Shown: positions 33,991-46,529 of the stretch, one piece after another
Layout of the letters: each line of letters opens with the position of its first letter
How positions within the stretch are numbered: the stretch's first letter is position 1
NCBI RefSeq assembly: GCF_030272615.1
Contig: NC_081407.1
Span: 269,359,870 to 269,423,869, forward strand
Direction of reading: 5' to 3'
Length of the DNA: 64,000 nucleotides
DNA from: Cryptomeria japonica
Taxonomy: Eukaryota > Streptophyta > Pinopsida > Cupressales > Cupressaceae
The notes under the pieces: generated by a model
Databases searched by the model: none
What the model saw: only the letters and a program-made list of their open reading frames with translations
What the model was told of the DNA's origin: nothing
Translations under genes and position numbers: made by a program

Positions 33991-34891
33991 CTATAATCCA
34001 TCTTTAGATATCACAAATCCAAAATAGACTAACTCTTCATTCATGAAACTACACTTATTAATGTTTATCAACAAATTCTCTTCTCTCAATCTCTCCAAAA
34101 CTTGTCTCAAATGCAACATTCGTTCGCCTTTCTCTTACTGAAAATCAAAATGTCATCCAAGTACACAATAACACACTTACTCAATAATTTATTCAATATG
34201 TCATTCATCAACATCATGAAGGTACTCATTGCATTAGTCAATCCAAATGACATCACCAACCATTCATATAGTCCTTCATTTATCTTGAATGTTGTCTTCC
34301 ACTCATCTCCTTCTCTGATTCTGATATGATGCTATCCACTCTTCAATTCCATCTTTGTGTAGTATCTGTCTCCACTCAAACAATCCATTATGTCCATCTA
34401 TCCTAGGCAAGGGAAATCGGTACTTCACTATTATCAGTACACATCCTCCATTCTCCATTCTTCTTAGGTGCTAACACTATTGGTACTGTGCAAGGACCCA
34501 AACTTTATCTGATCAAACCTATCTTCAACAAATCCTGGACTTGTCTATTTAGCTCCTCATTCTCTGTCAGTGTCATCTGGTGTGCTACTTTGTTAGGTAA
34601 ACTAGCTCTGGGAATTAGGTCCATGCAATGACTGATACTTCTCACATGGGGTAATCCATCAGGTAAATTATCTAAAATGATATCTTCATACTCTATCAGT
34701 AAGTCCTTTATCTCTTTCGGTTGTTCTTCTTCATTCTTTGGATTCTTAGCCTTCTTAGGAACTAAGGAAAAATACACATTCTCATGTCTCATCCCATCCT
34801 TGAATTTCCTTCCATTCACCAAACAAATTCTAGCACTTGTACTAACTGCAAATTTCAGTGGCTCCTCCAAGGGTAACAACATTTGGTTCAT
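33991..34891 (-). pseudogene. Element B reverse transcriptase
   Basis: The N-terminal connector with IEYEDIILDNLPDGLP-like sequence and LIPRASLPNKVAHQM is open at 34505-34891. Beyond it the RT is broken by several frame changes. The catalytic box is still readable as VIVYLDDIL at 34143-34170 on the minus strand. Confidence 0.78.
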
Positions 34892-35080
34892 CCCATTTGC
34901 AACAATAGTGTATATATTCTTTCTCCCATTATGTATTTCCTATCTATCAAACTACCAAGGTCTACCCAACAAGATATGATAAATATCCATAGGAATAATA
35001 TCACATGAAACTTCATCATGATAAGATCCAATCTTCAATTTCACCAAACATTTTTCACTTACTAGTATCTTATGATCATC

Positions 35081-35347
35081 CTAAATCCATGCTATCTTAT
35101 AAGGTTTAGGGTGCTTCAACCTCTCCAACTTCAGCTTATTCACCAACTCCTCCAAAACAAGATTATTTGAACTACCACTATCAATAATGACTTTACAACA
35201 CTTACTAGATACCTTACATCTGGTCTTAAACAAATTCCTCCTCAACAAGGGCTCTTCATCATCTCCAGTATGACACAAAGCTCTCATCACCAACAAAACT
35301 CCATCTTTACGTTTATTAGTTGATCTGGTATGCTCTTCTTCTACCAA
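35081..35347 (-). pseudogene. Element B protease
   Basis: The active-site motif CKVIIDSGSSNNLVLEEL (D-S-G) is followed by KLKLERLKHPKPYKIAWI, parallel to the nested chromovirus (KLKLKRFPHTNPYKVSWL). The protein is cut by a stop at 35081; the second protease block lies beyond it in a broken frame. Confidence 0.82.
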
Positions 35348-35399
35348 TGCTTCTCTTCCAGTGCTCTCTACCTTATTACATTAAAAAACAATATGTCAT

Positions 35400-36490
35400 T
35401 TTCTCTGCACTTGAAGTAGGTTCCTCTAAACACTCTTTTATCCTATCTTCTGTCATATTTTCCATAACCCTCATTCCGGTATCCATTAGGTTCTCTTCTC
35501 TGGTAGAAATTTATGTCATCCTTCCGGTATGAACTTCTATCTTTTTTAGCTTCCTTGCCTTTGTTCTAATCCACTCAGGTTCCTTTTCCTCCGAAATATA
35601 TTCTTCCTCTTCATCCTTGAAATCTTCCTCCTCTATCTCTTTTCTTTTTCTCATGTCTTTTGTTCAATTTCTCCTCTGCTTTCAAGGCATATTGGTAAGC
35701 TTCTTCAACACTTTTCAACTTGATTAGAATGAGTTCATCCTATATAAACATCTGCAACCCATTCAGATATCTAGCAACTTGTTCAATCTCATGATCAGTA
35801 TGTCCGGATCTGATATTCAACATGTAGAATGCTTTAGTATACTCCTTCACACTAGATTCCTTCTACTTTAGATGATACAATTTTGAAACAAATTTATTTT
35901 ATAATCAGTTGGCATGAACTTCAATTTGCTAACCATCCACTCGAAATATTTAATCTTCTCTTTGCCTTTTCTCTTTCTATCAACCTAGAAATGTTCCCAC
36001 CAAAGAGATGCATGACCTTTCGACTTAGTGCAATAATATCTCACCTTCCTATCTTCAGCGGTGCCTTCAAAATCAATATACTTTTCCATCTTTGTGATCC
36101 AATCTAGCAATTATCTGAATCCAACTTGCCATCATAATCTGGTGGGGTAAAATGTGGTTTGGTATTCTCTCTAGACAATGCTCTTATAAATCTTTCTTCA
36201 TCCAATTCAATTACCAGTGGATTCATTCCTTGTTCTCCAACTACTTCTTCCTCATCTTCACTCGCATTTTTAATATGTCAATCTCTTCTTTGGGCCATTT
36301 CAACAATGCTTCCAATCAAGCCTCAATTCCATTCAACTTTTTGATCACAACAGGGTCTACATTTCCATGTTCTCCACCACCTCTGGCATTTTTCCAGGCC
36401 ATTTGTATGCCAGTCCTCTACAGCTGCAGGGTAGATCCACAATCCACCACCCCACAACAAATCTTACAAGACTCTACAATCTCCAGAAAA
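35400..36490 (-). pseudogene. Element B gag (heavily decayed)
   Basis: The interval between protease and primer-binding site is the expected place for gag. Minus-strand frames show an Arg/Glu-rich stretch but no long open frame, and a zinc knuckle could not be confirmed. The call rests on position. Confidence 0.45.
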
Positions 36491-36496
36491 AAACTC

Positions 36497-36508
36497 GCTC
36501 TGATACCA
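36497..36508 (-). promoter_or_regulatory. Element B primer-binding site (initiator Met tRNA)
   Basis: TGGTATCAGAGC on the minus strand, two bases inside the right LTR. Same primer type as the nested chromovirus. Confidence 0.85.
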
Positions 36509-36510
36509 CT

Positions 36511-37217
36511 TGGTACAGTGGCAGGAGAGTCCTCAAGGAGAATAGTCTGGACCGTGCAACAAGAGTTACAAAATAGAAGCAACACAATCATGATGGAGGC
36601 AATGTGAAATAAACTCTATTATATCATTAAAAATAAATTTTAAATTACCGACAACATGTGAGCTTAAAAGATTCGGCACACAGGCCTAATTACATACATG
36701 CTCAATTACAATATCTAGGCTCAAGCAAGAATGTGATCAAACTCTAGAACTCCTAACCTTTAGATCTATCTTCTATGTTCTAAAACCTAATTTCTAAATT
36801 CTCAACTATATTGATTTATATGATCAAGAATGATCCACGTCGGCCCAAGATGCAACAAATGTCAATGAACAAGATGTAATGTGTAAAACAATAAGTTTGG
36901 CCTTCGTCAAAGAGATCCCTCTAAAAAATACATAGAATGAAGTGCAGACCAAAGGGAGGGTCATCTGCACACCAAGGAACATTGAAAACAATGAACTAAA
37001 GCTCTGCAAGCTATGAAAGTGATCTGCAGGATTCACTAATAACAAATAGGTCCAAGCAATTCTGATGCTCCAATCCAGAAAATTGTCTCAAATTCTAGAA
37101 GCGATAACTTTCTAGAAAAACATCCAAACATCTTGTGGACTTAGGATAGGGTAGATGAACATGTCCACGAACAAAATCCAACTCTGTAAGATCTAGTGAT
37201 CAAATTCAAGAAAACTA
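36511..37217 (-). repeat. Element B 5' LTR (truncated)
   Basis: Starts TGGTACAGTGGCAGGAGAG on the plus strand and follows the left LTR to ATCAAATTCAAGAAAAC. It then changes abruptly into GA-rich satellite sequence. About 100 bases of the LTR outer end, including the U3 start, are missing. Confidence 0.78.
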
Positions 37218-37361
37218 GAGATGGGATATATATAGAGATGAGAGACCAAAATGGAGCAAGAGAGAGAGAGGGGGGGGATAGTGAAAGGTGGGTAATGAGA
37301 TGTGGATGGTGAGGTAGAGAGGTGAAGAGGGAAGGAGTGAGAAAACTATCACAAGGGGGGG

Positions 37362-37363
<2 letters not shown>

Positions 37364-37439
<76 letters not shown>
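37364..37439. repeat. (AG)n microsatellite, 76 bp
   Basis: Uninterrupted AG dinucleotides. A shorter pure run lies at 37732-37754. Confidence 0.95.
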
Positions 37440-37443
<4 letters not shown>

Positions 37444-38065
37444 CATAGATGGAGGAAGGAACCTAGGGAAGGAAGAGTAAGAGAAGAGAGGGGAGAGAGA
37501 AGATAAGGAGAGTTCATAAAGGGAGAGGGGTAAGAGGGGATGGTTGAGATACATAGAGGGGAGAGAGAGGTGAGATGCCTAGATGAGGAAGAAGAGATAG
37601 ATAGAGAGGGATAGAGAGGTGGGTAATGAGACATGGATGGATAGGTAGAAAGGTGGAGAGGGAGGGAGAGAGAAACCTAGAGAGGATAGAAGGAGACAGT
37701 TGGAAGGAGAGGTGATAACTTGGACAATGGAGAGAGAGAGAGAGAGAGAGAGAGATTGTGTGATTGAGATAAATATGGCCCTGTAAGGAGGATGGGGGAG
37801 ATAGAAAGAGGGATTGGAAGAAAGGGTGGGAGAGATCAAGAGAGGGAAGAGAGAAGAGAGATTGATAGATAGAGAGATAGATGGATGGAATAAGAGATAG
37901 TAGGGGAGAGTGAGAAAGAGATGGGGGAGGAGGTAGGGGAGATAGAGAGGGAGAGACGAAAAGAGGGTGAGACATAGAGAGGGGAAAGGTGGGGGAAATA
38001 GAGGTGAGAGAGATAAGAGAGGGAAAGGTAGAGGGAGAGATATAGGAAAGTATAGACATGGGAAA

Positions 38066-38096
38066 TACCCTCAACCCTATTTACCCTAAACCCTAT
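38066..38096. repeat. Degenerate telomere-like block 2
   Basis: ACCCTCAACCCTATTTACCC followed by TAAACCCTATA, after a purine block that matches those before blocks 1 and 3. Confidence 0.7.
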
Positions 38097-38564
38097 AGAA
38101 GGGAGGGAAGGAGGGAGAGTTTGATAGGCAAAGGAGAGAAAGAATAAAATGAGACAGAAAATTCCATAAAGAGAGAAAGGGAGAAAGGGTGGTAATAAAG
38201 GTGGAGAATGAGGGAAAGAGCTAGTGAGGGAAGATATATAGAGGTGAGATCTATAGAGAAAGAAAAGGTGATAGATGTAGAGGAGGACAGAGAGAGATGA
38301 GTAATGTGAGATGAAGAAGAAGAGTTTGAGAGGTGAAGAGGGATGAAGTGATAGACCTATAGAGGGAGAGGTGACAAGCTTGACAATGGAGAGAGAGAAT
38401 AAGAGAGACTAGGAGAGGGAGATAGATGTAGGGGTAAGGAAGAATAGGAAGATACAGTGGGATAGAGAAATAAATGGAGGGAGAGGCCTAGATAGTGGAG
38501 AGAGAGATGTGAGAGAAAAGAGAAATGGAAATTGAGCTGGAGGGGAGTATCAATACTTGCAATA

Positions 38565-38682
38565 TCCTCAAACCTGTGTACCCTTAACCTTGTACCATCA
38601 ATCTTCTACCCTAAATCCTATACCCTTAATCCTTTACCCTAAGCCCTATATTCTACACCCTATTACCTAAACCCTATACAAG
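38565..38682. repeat. Degenerate telomere-like block 3
   Basis: Repeated TACCCTTAA, TACCCTAAA, ACACCCTATTACC and TAAACCCTATA words over about 115 bp. It shares whole phrases with block 1 (CTACACCCTATT, ACCTTGTA). Confidence 0.75.
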
Positions 38683-38977
38683 GAAGGGAGAGAGAAGAAC
38701 AAAAAGAAAGACAGTGCTAAGGAAGGAGGGAGGGAGAGGTAGACAAGGAGTGAGATAAAGACCTAGATAGGAGACAGATAAATATATGAGGAGCAGAGGG
38801 AGAATAAAATGAGAAAGAATTTCACAAAAAGAGAAATATGGGTAAGGATGAAATCAGAGATGTGGAGAGAGTGGGAATTAAGTAGAGAGGGTTTAAATAT
38901 AGCGATGAGACACCTAGAGACTAGGGAGAGAGGGGTGAGAGACCTAGGAGAAGAGATAGAGGTGAGAGAGATAAAGG

Positions 38978-39094
<117 letters not shown>

Positions 39095-39240
39095 GAAATG
39101 AGGCATGGAGGGAGATGTTAAGATGGATAAAGAGAGAAACTTAGGAAGGGGAAGAGAGAGAGGGTTTGGTGAAGAGGAAGTGAACCAAAGAATAGATAGA
39201 AAGGGGAGAGGAACAATAAGAGAGGGAGAGAGAAGAAGAG

Positions 39241-40889
39241 ACCCCTTTTAGTTTCCCATCTTGGTGCAATTACCTATAATTCCTCTATGAATTGTATATT
39301 TAAAATGGAGGAATGATGACTTAATTTTTTTTAAAGCCCTTGTATAAACTACTTGTTTTTCCAGTTACATATTTATAATTTGTTGTAGGGGTGACATATA
39401 CCTTATACAATATGGATTTGAATGTCTTATACATTTCTTCCCCTCGAATAGTATAGAAAAGTTAAATGTTGTGATTCAATTATGTATATTTGAGTAGGTG
39501 GGGATTTACTACTTCTAAATTGGATATGACAAACCCTTTTACGATGTATGTAGAGGTCTAATGATTTGTCTTTTTGTCTTTTATGGATTAAGTATGCATT
39601 TCTATGATTGTCCATATTTTTCATATAATGGTAGGTATTTTGATTATTAAAATTAGATGAAGAGGATTTATTCAAGGGAGATCTTTATTCTCATAAGCAT
39701 ATTAAATACTTTAAAATTTTCTCAATATTAATATAAAATAGATAATGCAACACACAATTATTCATCAAAGGTGTCATAGTAGGGACCTTCATGAAATGCT
39801 TCAATGCTTAATCATCTTCAACGATAAGGTTGATGGCGAATGCCAATTTCAATATGGTATCTCCTCTTTTTTTTATACAATGAATTTGGCCATGTTTCAA
39901 CAATTTTGTATCCTTGTCTACAAAAGAATTTTTTAAGGTAATACCTTATAATTTTGCATAATATCATTGAATGCTAACACATGGTGGTGAATTATTTTTC
40001 CATAGATTCCTAATTATTCTTTCCAATATTATGTCTCATTTGAAATGTTGGAAGGTTCCTACTCATTATTGTAAAGGTTTGAAACACATATCCTATTAAG
40101 GAAGATGCGAATTGTTGAAAGGAGAAAAACTTATAGAGGTTTTGGCTATATTTCAATGTAAACAAAAATATATCAGTAATAGATAGCTAGTGAAGCATGA
40201 AATTATTGATTTAAAATTGTGGATTACAATATTGTTCTTCAATGCAAGATTTTGATTGATGCTTCTTCTTCTTTTGCACTCCTAATGAATCTGTGTTAAT
40301 AATGGGAATTGAATAAATGTCAAAACATTAAGACGTAACCTATTTTTTTAATTAATTTATACACTTTTTAAGAGATAATATAGGAATGATCTTTTATAAG
40401 TCAAACTAAATAGTCTAGGGTAATTTATGGTTAAACATAATTTATTCTTTTTTTTCCTATGTTTGAATTTTCTTTTGATTATTAATGAAAATGTAGCTAT
40501 CGTTAAACTATTTAGAAGGTTAAATTGAGCTATACAAATGAACACATTTTCAAAACTTGCAAATAAATACAACAACTAAGTCATTGCCACAAAGATTAGA
40601 AATAGTATAATTAGTTTGAATGAAGATAGTTGAATTTAGGCATGTTAATAATAATTAGTTTGAATGAAGATAGTTGATTTAGGCATATTAATAATAATTC
40701 AGTTTTTTTTAAAAGATATTACAAAGATGAACTTGGGCAAAGATTGTTTAACTACGCATTGCTTCCATTGGCTTTTAAATGAAATTGGACAACTTGTTTG
40801 TAAGAATGATTTGCTAAGCCCATTGCTTCAAGAAATCCAAATTAAATTCTCCCTATTATGGCCGGTCGAAATTCTCGAGAAATACGTTG
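39241..40889. other. No gene recognised
   Basis: About 1.65 kb of AT-rich sequence. A short local duplication (ATTAGTTTGAATGAAGATAG) occurs at 40610-40680. Open frames are short and without motifs. Confidence 0.55.
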
Positions 40890-41095
40890 ACTGGGCTATA
40901 TGGATGCTGACGTGGCAGTCTCTGCTGTTGACACGTGACAATCTCAGGAGGTGACATATGGCAGATGATGTCAACATGATAATATGGTAGGGTGATGTGG
41001 CAGTACAACTGGCAAGGTGATGTAATGACACATGGCAAGGTCGAATAAAATGGTGCCACATGGACAAGATCACGTGGCATCCTTGTGGTTGCTCC
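40890..41095. repeat. Cluster of TGACGTGGCA-like words
   Basis: About eight variants of TGACGTGGCAG, GACACGTGACA, TGATGTGGCAG, GACACATGGCAAGG, GCCACATGGAC and CACGTGGCAT lie within 200 bp, some inverted. Several contain the ACGT core of plant bZIP sites. It may be a decayed minisatellite. Confidence 0.55.
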
Positions 41096-43370
41096 AAAGT
41101 GGGTGATGTGGTTTTTTGTTATAAAATGTTGTTGGGAAGGGTCTAACCCAAGACCTCCTCCTAGCTACTTTCACTCCCACCTTCTGAGCTGCACAATGAT
41201 CTCAGGATATATATATATATGTGGGCACGGCTTTATTTTAACATCAATAGGAGCACATTGCCCAATTACACTAAGCATAACAAAGAACTTTACAGTGACA
41301 AAATGGGTCGCTCACATAAGCAATTAAGATCCTAAAGAAAACAAGGCTAACATGCCAATTGCACTTGTAAACACCCTATGGTGCACTCAAACACAGGGAA
41401 ATCAGCATAATACGATAACAAGATCACAATGCAAAATGTGCAGTGCAGATGAATCAATGACCTTCTTATTGACGACGGTGTTAGCACGGCCAACAGCAAG
41501 AGACTCACGATGAACTTCTTCTCTTGAAAAGTAACCAAAGTATATCCAAGGTTTCAGAAGGCTAGGTCTTAGCTGCATGGGATAGATCAGTAAGAACAAA
41601 TGTGTTGTAACAAGGTGGTCTACTAGTTTGATTACTGGTAATACAATGACCTCTTTCAAGGATGCCATTTTTTTTTTCGAGAATATATATATAAATGAAA
41701 TGAAATTCTGAAAAATACAACCTACGCTATCTATCATATGCAAATCTATCTGAGATTTTATATAAATCACAAAAGATGAAGGCTAGAGAAAGAATTTTGA
41801 AACAAAACCTATCGAACAGTGTTGATCAATACATGATTCAAAGCATGGATGATTAAACCACAATGATTGAAATCACATTTGCATAAACTATATCAACACA
41901 ATCCATGTAAATACGATGCCATCATCTAAGGAATAAAGTATTAGAATGATTTTTAGAATTCATCAAACTACACAAACATTGCCCATGCGCACATGTAAGG
42001 TGGTTATCCTTCACTTCTGAATCATTTAACAATCAACAATACCATCTACCAAGTTGCTTTGACAATTAACACAAACATAAATATTAAAATATAAATAAAT
42101 TCATCCATATTCAACAAAATTTAGCAGAAATTTCACACCAAAGCTGTATTAATATTTCATCAGAATGTCTATGCAAAATATGTAGCCCCTCATCGCAAAC
42201 AAAAGAGGGGTTTATATAGAGTTTACAACAAACAATTTGGCAAACCCAAAACCAAGGTTTCTAGGCAAAATTTTGAGTCATAATTGATTGAAAAGTGAGA
42301 ATTAATTCCAAAACTGCTCCAAAACTAAAGATACAACTCCCCGAAAATTTATCAAGAGGTTTGTGATGGGTTTGGGCAGCCAAAGCTAAAGAAAACAACT
42401 AATTTTCCCACCATTTGAGCTCCCATTTAACTATTGTTTTCATTGCTACGCGTTTGCATTTAAAAAATGTGGGGTTTTCTTTCTCTTTCTTTGGTACAAC
42501 TAATCTATTGTTTACTGGATTTGTTTGAGTGTGAGAAAGATGAAAAAAATGTCCCCACATGCTCACATTCAACCCATACGCAGACAAGAGTTTACTGAAG
42601 TTTAAACTCAAAATATTATCTACTGCTCTATCAGTTGTCTTTTATTTTGTTGAGTTTGCCCTTTTTTAAAATTCAAAGCATATTTATCATAGATGAGCGA
42701 CAACCTTAGAGAAGTGTTGATAAAAAATATCATTGTCCCATGTTGCTCCTTTACAATCAAGTATACCAAATATGAGTTTATATGGAATTTGGGGTTCCAT
42801 CTTTACCCTTACCAGTTTTTGTTGGTGTATGTCATGGGATTCTCTTCAGCGTCCTAGTATTGTTCTCCATGAGCAATTATAACTCTAGTGATCTTGTATA
42901 GAAATCTAAAAAAATTCTTCTATTGTGTTAGGAGAAGTGTTGAAAATAACTTTTCCTAGTGGACCACATACTCTTCTCTCATTTGACTTGTAATTCATTG
43001 CACAAACCATTACTAGCTATGAAGACTACTAGGATATAGGGAGTACAATGACTACTGCCCATACTGAGCATACTAATGCAGTGGCTTAGGTGGCTGTTCC
43101 ATTAGGATTTAAAGTCCCCCTCAAGAAATCTCAAAGATCTATGTGCCCCAGGTCTATATCGATCACATTTCCATCGAATATTGAACTTGTACTTCATCAA
43201 GACCATCCTTTCTTGAGACATTGACAACTCTTCATAAAATGAGCTAAATTAGCATTGAAAACAACCATACTAGAACTGATCAAATACCTTATTGAAAATC
43301 AAAGCCTAAATCTAATTAGAGCTCTAAAACATCTAAACTAACTAAAGAAAATGCTCTCCTACAGTCTTGG
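41096..43370. other. No gene confirmed; weak ORF at 41470-41670 (minus)
   Basis: A minus-strand frame reads MASLKEVIVLPVIKLVDHLV and continues for about 85 residues with good composition, then stops. It might be a gene fragment or exon, but no family was recognised. A short (TA)n run lies near 41208. The rest is AT-rich and featureless. Confidence 0.35.
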
Positions 43371-43426
43371 GGGTTGGGGAGTGAACATCCTATTTTGGGC
43401 TTGGGAATTTGACATCTCCAAGTTTT

Positions 43427-43628
43427 TGAGGATGGGGGGATGTTAGATCCCAAAAAAATTTGAGGATGGGGGATGTTAGATCCCTGAAATTTTTGAGGAT
43501 GGGGGATATTAGATCCCCAAATTTTTTGAGGATGGGGGATGTTGGAAGGATAGGGGATGTGAGATCCCTTAAATTTTTGAGGATGGGGGAAAATTTTTGA
43601 GGATGGGGGATGTTAGATCCAAAAAAAA
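43427..43628. repeat. 33-bp G-rich minisatellite, about 5 copies
   Basis: Unit GAGGATGGGGGATGTTAGAT followed by CCC, an A-rich spacer and TTTTT, repeating every 33-34 bases, with one rearranged copy near 43545-43600. Each unit has a run of five or six G. Confidence 0.88.
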
Positions 43629-44340
43629 AATCCTCTTAAAAATAATCAAAAAACCCTTTCCCTCGAATCTACTAAAATTTGCATAATGTTGCCAATCAAA
43701 GACCAAAGATTGATTTCCAAAAGAGTCCAAAATCATCCATGAATAAGTAAGCAATGAATTGACTCAGTATCAAATGAATGCATCCAAGCACCAAAACCAA
43801 CTTGGAAGTGGGCTTCCAATCAAATCACAAGGGGGTCCCCATTTTGTTGATGCAAAGTATGGAGCATGTGTGCAAGGGTACAACAAATGCCAACCAAAAT
43901 AGAAAAAAATTCTCTTGAGTATTTGAAGATGGAAAACTAATCAAAGACCCAATATCTTAGCTTAGTCAATAATAATAGAAATGTGAGTGCTAGAAAAAAC
44001 TAAGAGAAAGAATGATTAAAGTACAAGATCCAATGCTTTTAATATCCATGTCTATGCATTTGATTCTTTTACCCTTCCTTAAGCACACAAGAACTTATAA
44101 TTACAAATTAAAGACTGGGCTACTTGAAGTTGAGTTTTCTTTCTAATGATCATCTAGACATAACTCTGTTGTTCGCCAGGCATAAATTGTCTCGATAAAG
44201 ATATCACTATCCTCACCCAATGCCTTGCTCTACTACTAGCTAGCCATCCATAGCCCCAATAGAGATTGCCCACATCACCCAGATAGTTGAGTTCTCATTA
44301 TATATCATTTTTTCTTTTCTTTCTTTCTTTTGATTTTTTT

Positions 44341-44458
44341 TCCTTGACACATTCTCTCATAGATATTTCTCAACTTGCAAGAAATAAAACTTGATTTTTT
44401 TTTTTCTTTGGCACATTCTCTCATAGATATTTCTCAACTTGAAAGAAATGAAACTTGC
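44341..44458. repeat. 64-bp tandem duplication
   Basis: CACATTCTCTCATAGATATT starts at 44348 and again at 44412, with matching sequence on to AAACTTG. The copies differ at a few bases and in T-run length. Confidence 0.85.
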
Positions 44459-45160
44459 TAACCTCTATGGAGTAAACAACTCCTAAGTAAAACCATGTTT
44501 ATGACTTGGAAAGAAAAATCTTTATATATTTCACCCAATAACCAGCTATAATAACTTATTCCAATAATACTTAGGAAGCATTAATGTGTGATAATATATA
44601 AGATTTCAAGAAAGCGTCATCTCAGGCACAAAAATCACCTTAATTCTAGTTTGACCAACAAACACACAACTAACATAAATGATGTAAACAAATTTTTTTG
44701 ATAAAATGATTGATTTTCCATCAAGAAATAACTAAAAACATCTCACTATTAGTAGTTACATAATTTACCCATACAAACATTGCCCTTTTTCCTTAAAAAT
44801 GTGCATTTAATTTACAAAATAAGACATAATCCTAGCAATAAGAGCAAAAAAAATAGAGAGCTGAAACCATCCAAAAAATGGACCAAACTAACCAAAAGAG
44901 AATCAAAACAAAAATATAACACTACCAAGAAACCAACTAACTAGCAAGGATAAGTAAAAAAAAAAAAATAGCTACTCAAACACAAAGGAAACTAACTAAC
45001 TAGGCACCTACCTAACTAAACTAAACATAAACTATGTACAAAAAAATTACAACAAGAAGCAAATTGATTGCAAATTAACTAATTTTTTATTACATGCAAC
45101 AATAACAACCCACCCCATGTCGTTCTTAGGAATGAAAACTCATCTTTGTACTTAAAAAAA
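44459..45160. other. AT-rich DNA, nothing recognised
   Basis: About 700 bases with many A-runs and scattered ACTAACTA-type words. No credible ORF. Confidence 0.55.
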
Positions 45161-45729
45161 TTAAAACTTAGGCAAGTTTTGTTCAAATTGTGGGTATAAA
45201 TTATGAAAAATTAAAAGTTGTGGCAGCTCTCCATGATCATAGTTAATCCACAAACATGTTTTATTATACTTAGCATCATATTCAAACTGAAAATTATCAA
45301 AATGCAAAGGATAATAGAAAGATACAATCTGATTTAGTGAGTTTGCAACTATACGTGTGTGCTCATGCAATATGATTTCTTCTTCTGGAGGTGTTGACTC
45401 GTGGTACAGGTCACTCCTTCTCAAGTACATGCATACCATCAACAACAAAAAAGCATTAGTGATGTACTATATCCATCATTATAGCAAGGTTAAAGAGGTA
45501 AAGAATAAAGAATTTGATACTTGTTATCATTAATAGTCCTAAATAATAAATCAACATATTTAACCTCGTTAGGACTAACAATTTCAGTCATAAACATATC
45601 TTTTTAAATGTAAGAAGCATTAATATTATAGATCAAATTGTTTTCTTTCTCAACTCTTAAAGAAACATGCTCAAAATTAACCTTAGCTTCTAAGGCAATC
45701 CCCCAATCTAGCGAGAAATTAGGACAATT
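45161..45729 (-). pseudogene. Unknown coding fragment interrupted by element C (downstream part)
   Basis: On the minus strand 45729-45490 reads as open sequence (NCPNFSLDWGIALEAKV and FMTEIVSPNEVKYVDLLF), with one stop. The 95-codon ORF 45161-45448 follows (HTRIVANSLNQIVSFYYPL, CLWINYDHGELPQLLIF). Composition is protein-like, but the family is not recognised. Element C starts exactly at 45730, and similar open sequence of the same strand lies beyond it at 57082-57320, so one coding region may have been split. Confidence 0.35.
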
Positions 45730-46508
45730 TGTAGACACCTAAAATTGTCATGTCTAATTAAATAAATATTTTTATTTATTTAATTATATTAAGCCTAATT
45801 CTTTTATTAATTAAATAAATATTTATTTATTTAATTAATTCATTTATCCTCTTCTAGCCTTATTTCTTATTTAAATAAATACATTTATTTATTTAAATTA
45901 CCCTTTTCCTAGATTAAATAAATATCTTATTTATTTAATTGATCCCACTTCTTCTATTAATTAAATAAATCTTTATTTATTTTATTAATTAATTAACCTT
46001 TTCTACCTATGACACATGTCATTCATCTCTTAATTCATACACTACCTACCCTCTCATTATTTTATTATTTCTTTTACCTACCTTTTAATCATAGCCGACC
46101 ATTTATCTTTTACACCTCTCAATCTTATCCTTCCATTTCTTATAGTGTCTTCTATATAAGGAGATGTTTCCTTCATTATCAACCCTAATCAATCTATGCA
46201 TCCTAGCATTCAAACTTTCATATGCGATCAAGCCTACTTGCAACCACATTTCCGTTCTTTATTGAGCTCTTGTGCACATATAAAATCTGAGAGCAAATAT
46301 ATCAAGCAAGATCAATGGAGATAGGAAGAATGGAGATCCAAACCCTATTGGACATGTTATGGTATAATCTTTGTGATTTCATTTGATTCGCATTGTCTTA
46401 GGTAATCTTCATATGTTATAGTGGATCTTTGTTGTTGTTAGGCTAGGGTTTTGTGGTTGAATTCATTTAGTCTTTCAATATTGTTGTTATCCATTTTCAC
46501 CATAAACA
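45730..46508 (+). repeat. Element C 5' LTR
   Basis: Starts TGTAGACACCTAAAATTG, ends CCATAAACA. The first half is rich in AATTAAATAAAT and TTATTTATTTAATT words that could fold back. A TATA box (TATATAAG) is at 46153-46160. Confidence 0.93.
46153..46160 (+). promoter_or_regulatory. TATA box of element C 5' LTR
   Basis: TATATAAG, within TCTATATAAGGAGATG, is identical in the 3' LTR at 56726-56733. It lies about 350 bases before the LTR end, a reasonable promoter place. Confidence 0.6.
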
Positions 46509-46511
46509 TTT

Positions 46512-46529
46512 TGGCACGCCTCGTGGGAC
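46512..46529 (+). promoter_or_regulatory. Element C primer-binding site
   Basis: TGGCACGCCTCGTGGGAC begins three bases after the 5' LTR end. It resembles the site of element A in position and in its TGGC...CGTGGG form; the priming tRNA was not identified. Confidence 0.7.

Larger units (their letters stand above)
31052..37217 (-). mobile_element. Element B: second chromovirus, minus strand
   Basis: A 6.2-kb element with a left LTR (31052-31859) and a right LTR (36511 to about 37217, truncated). It has an initiator-Met primer-binding site and minus-strand gag, protease, RT, RNase H, integrase and chromodomain in the usual order. It splits a GA-rich satellite-like region. The left flank gives GGTAA as a target 5-mer, but the right LTR end is missing, so no duplication can be tested. 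All coding parts carry stops or frameshifts. Confidence 0.85.

Noticed and set aside
41105-41180. tRNA-like sequence (GGTCTAACCCAAGACC)
   Set aside because: It looks like a T-arm box, but no cloverleaf, anticodon stem or A box could be placed around it.
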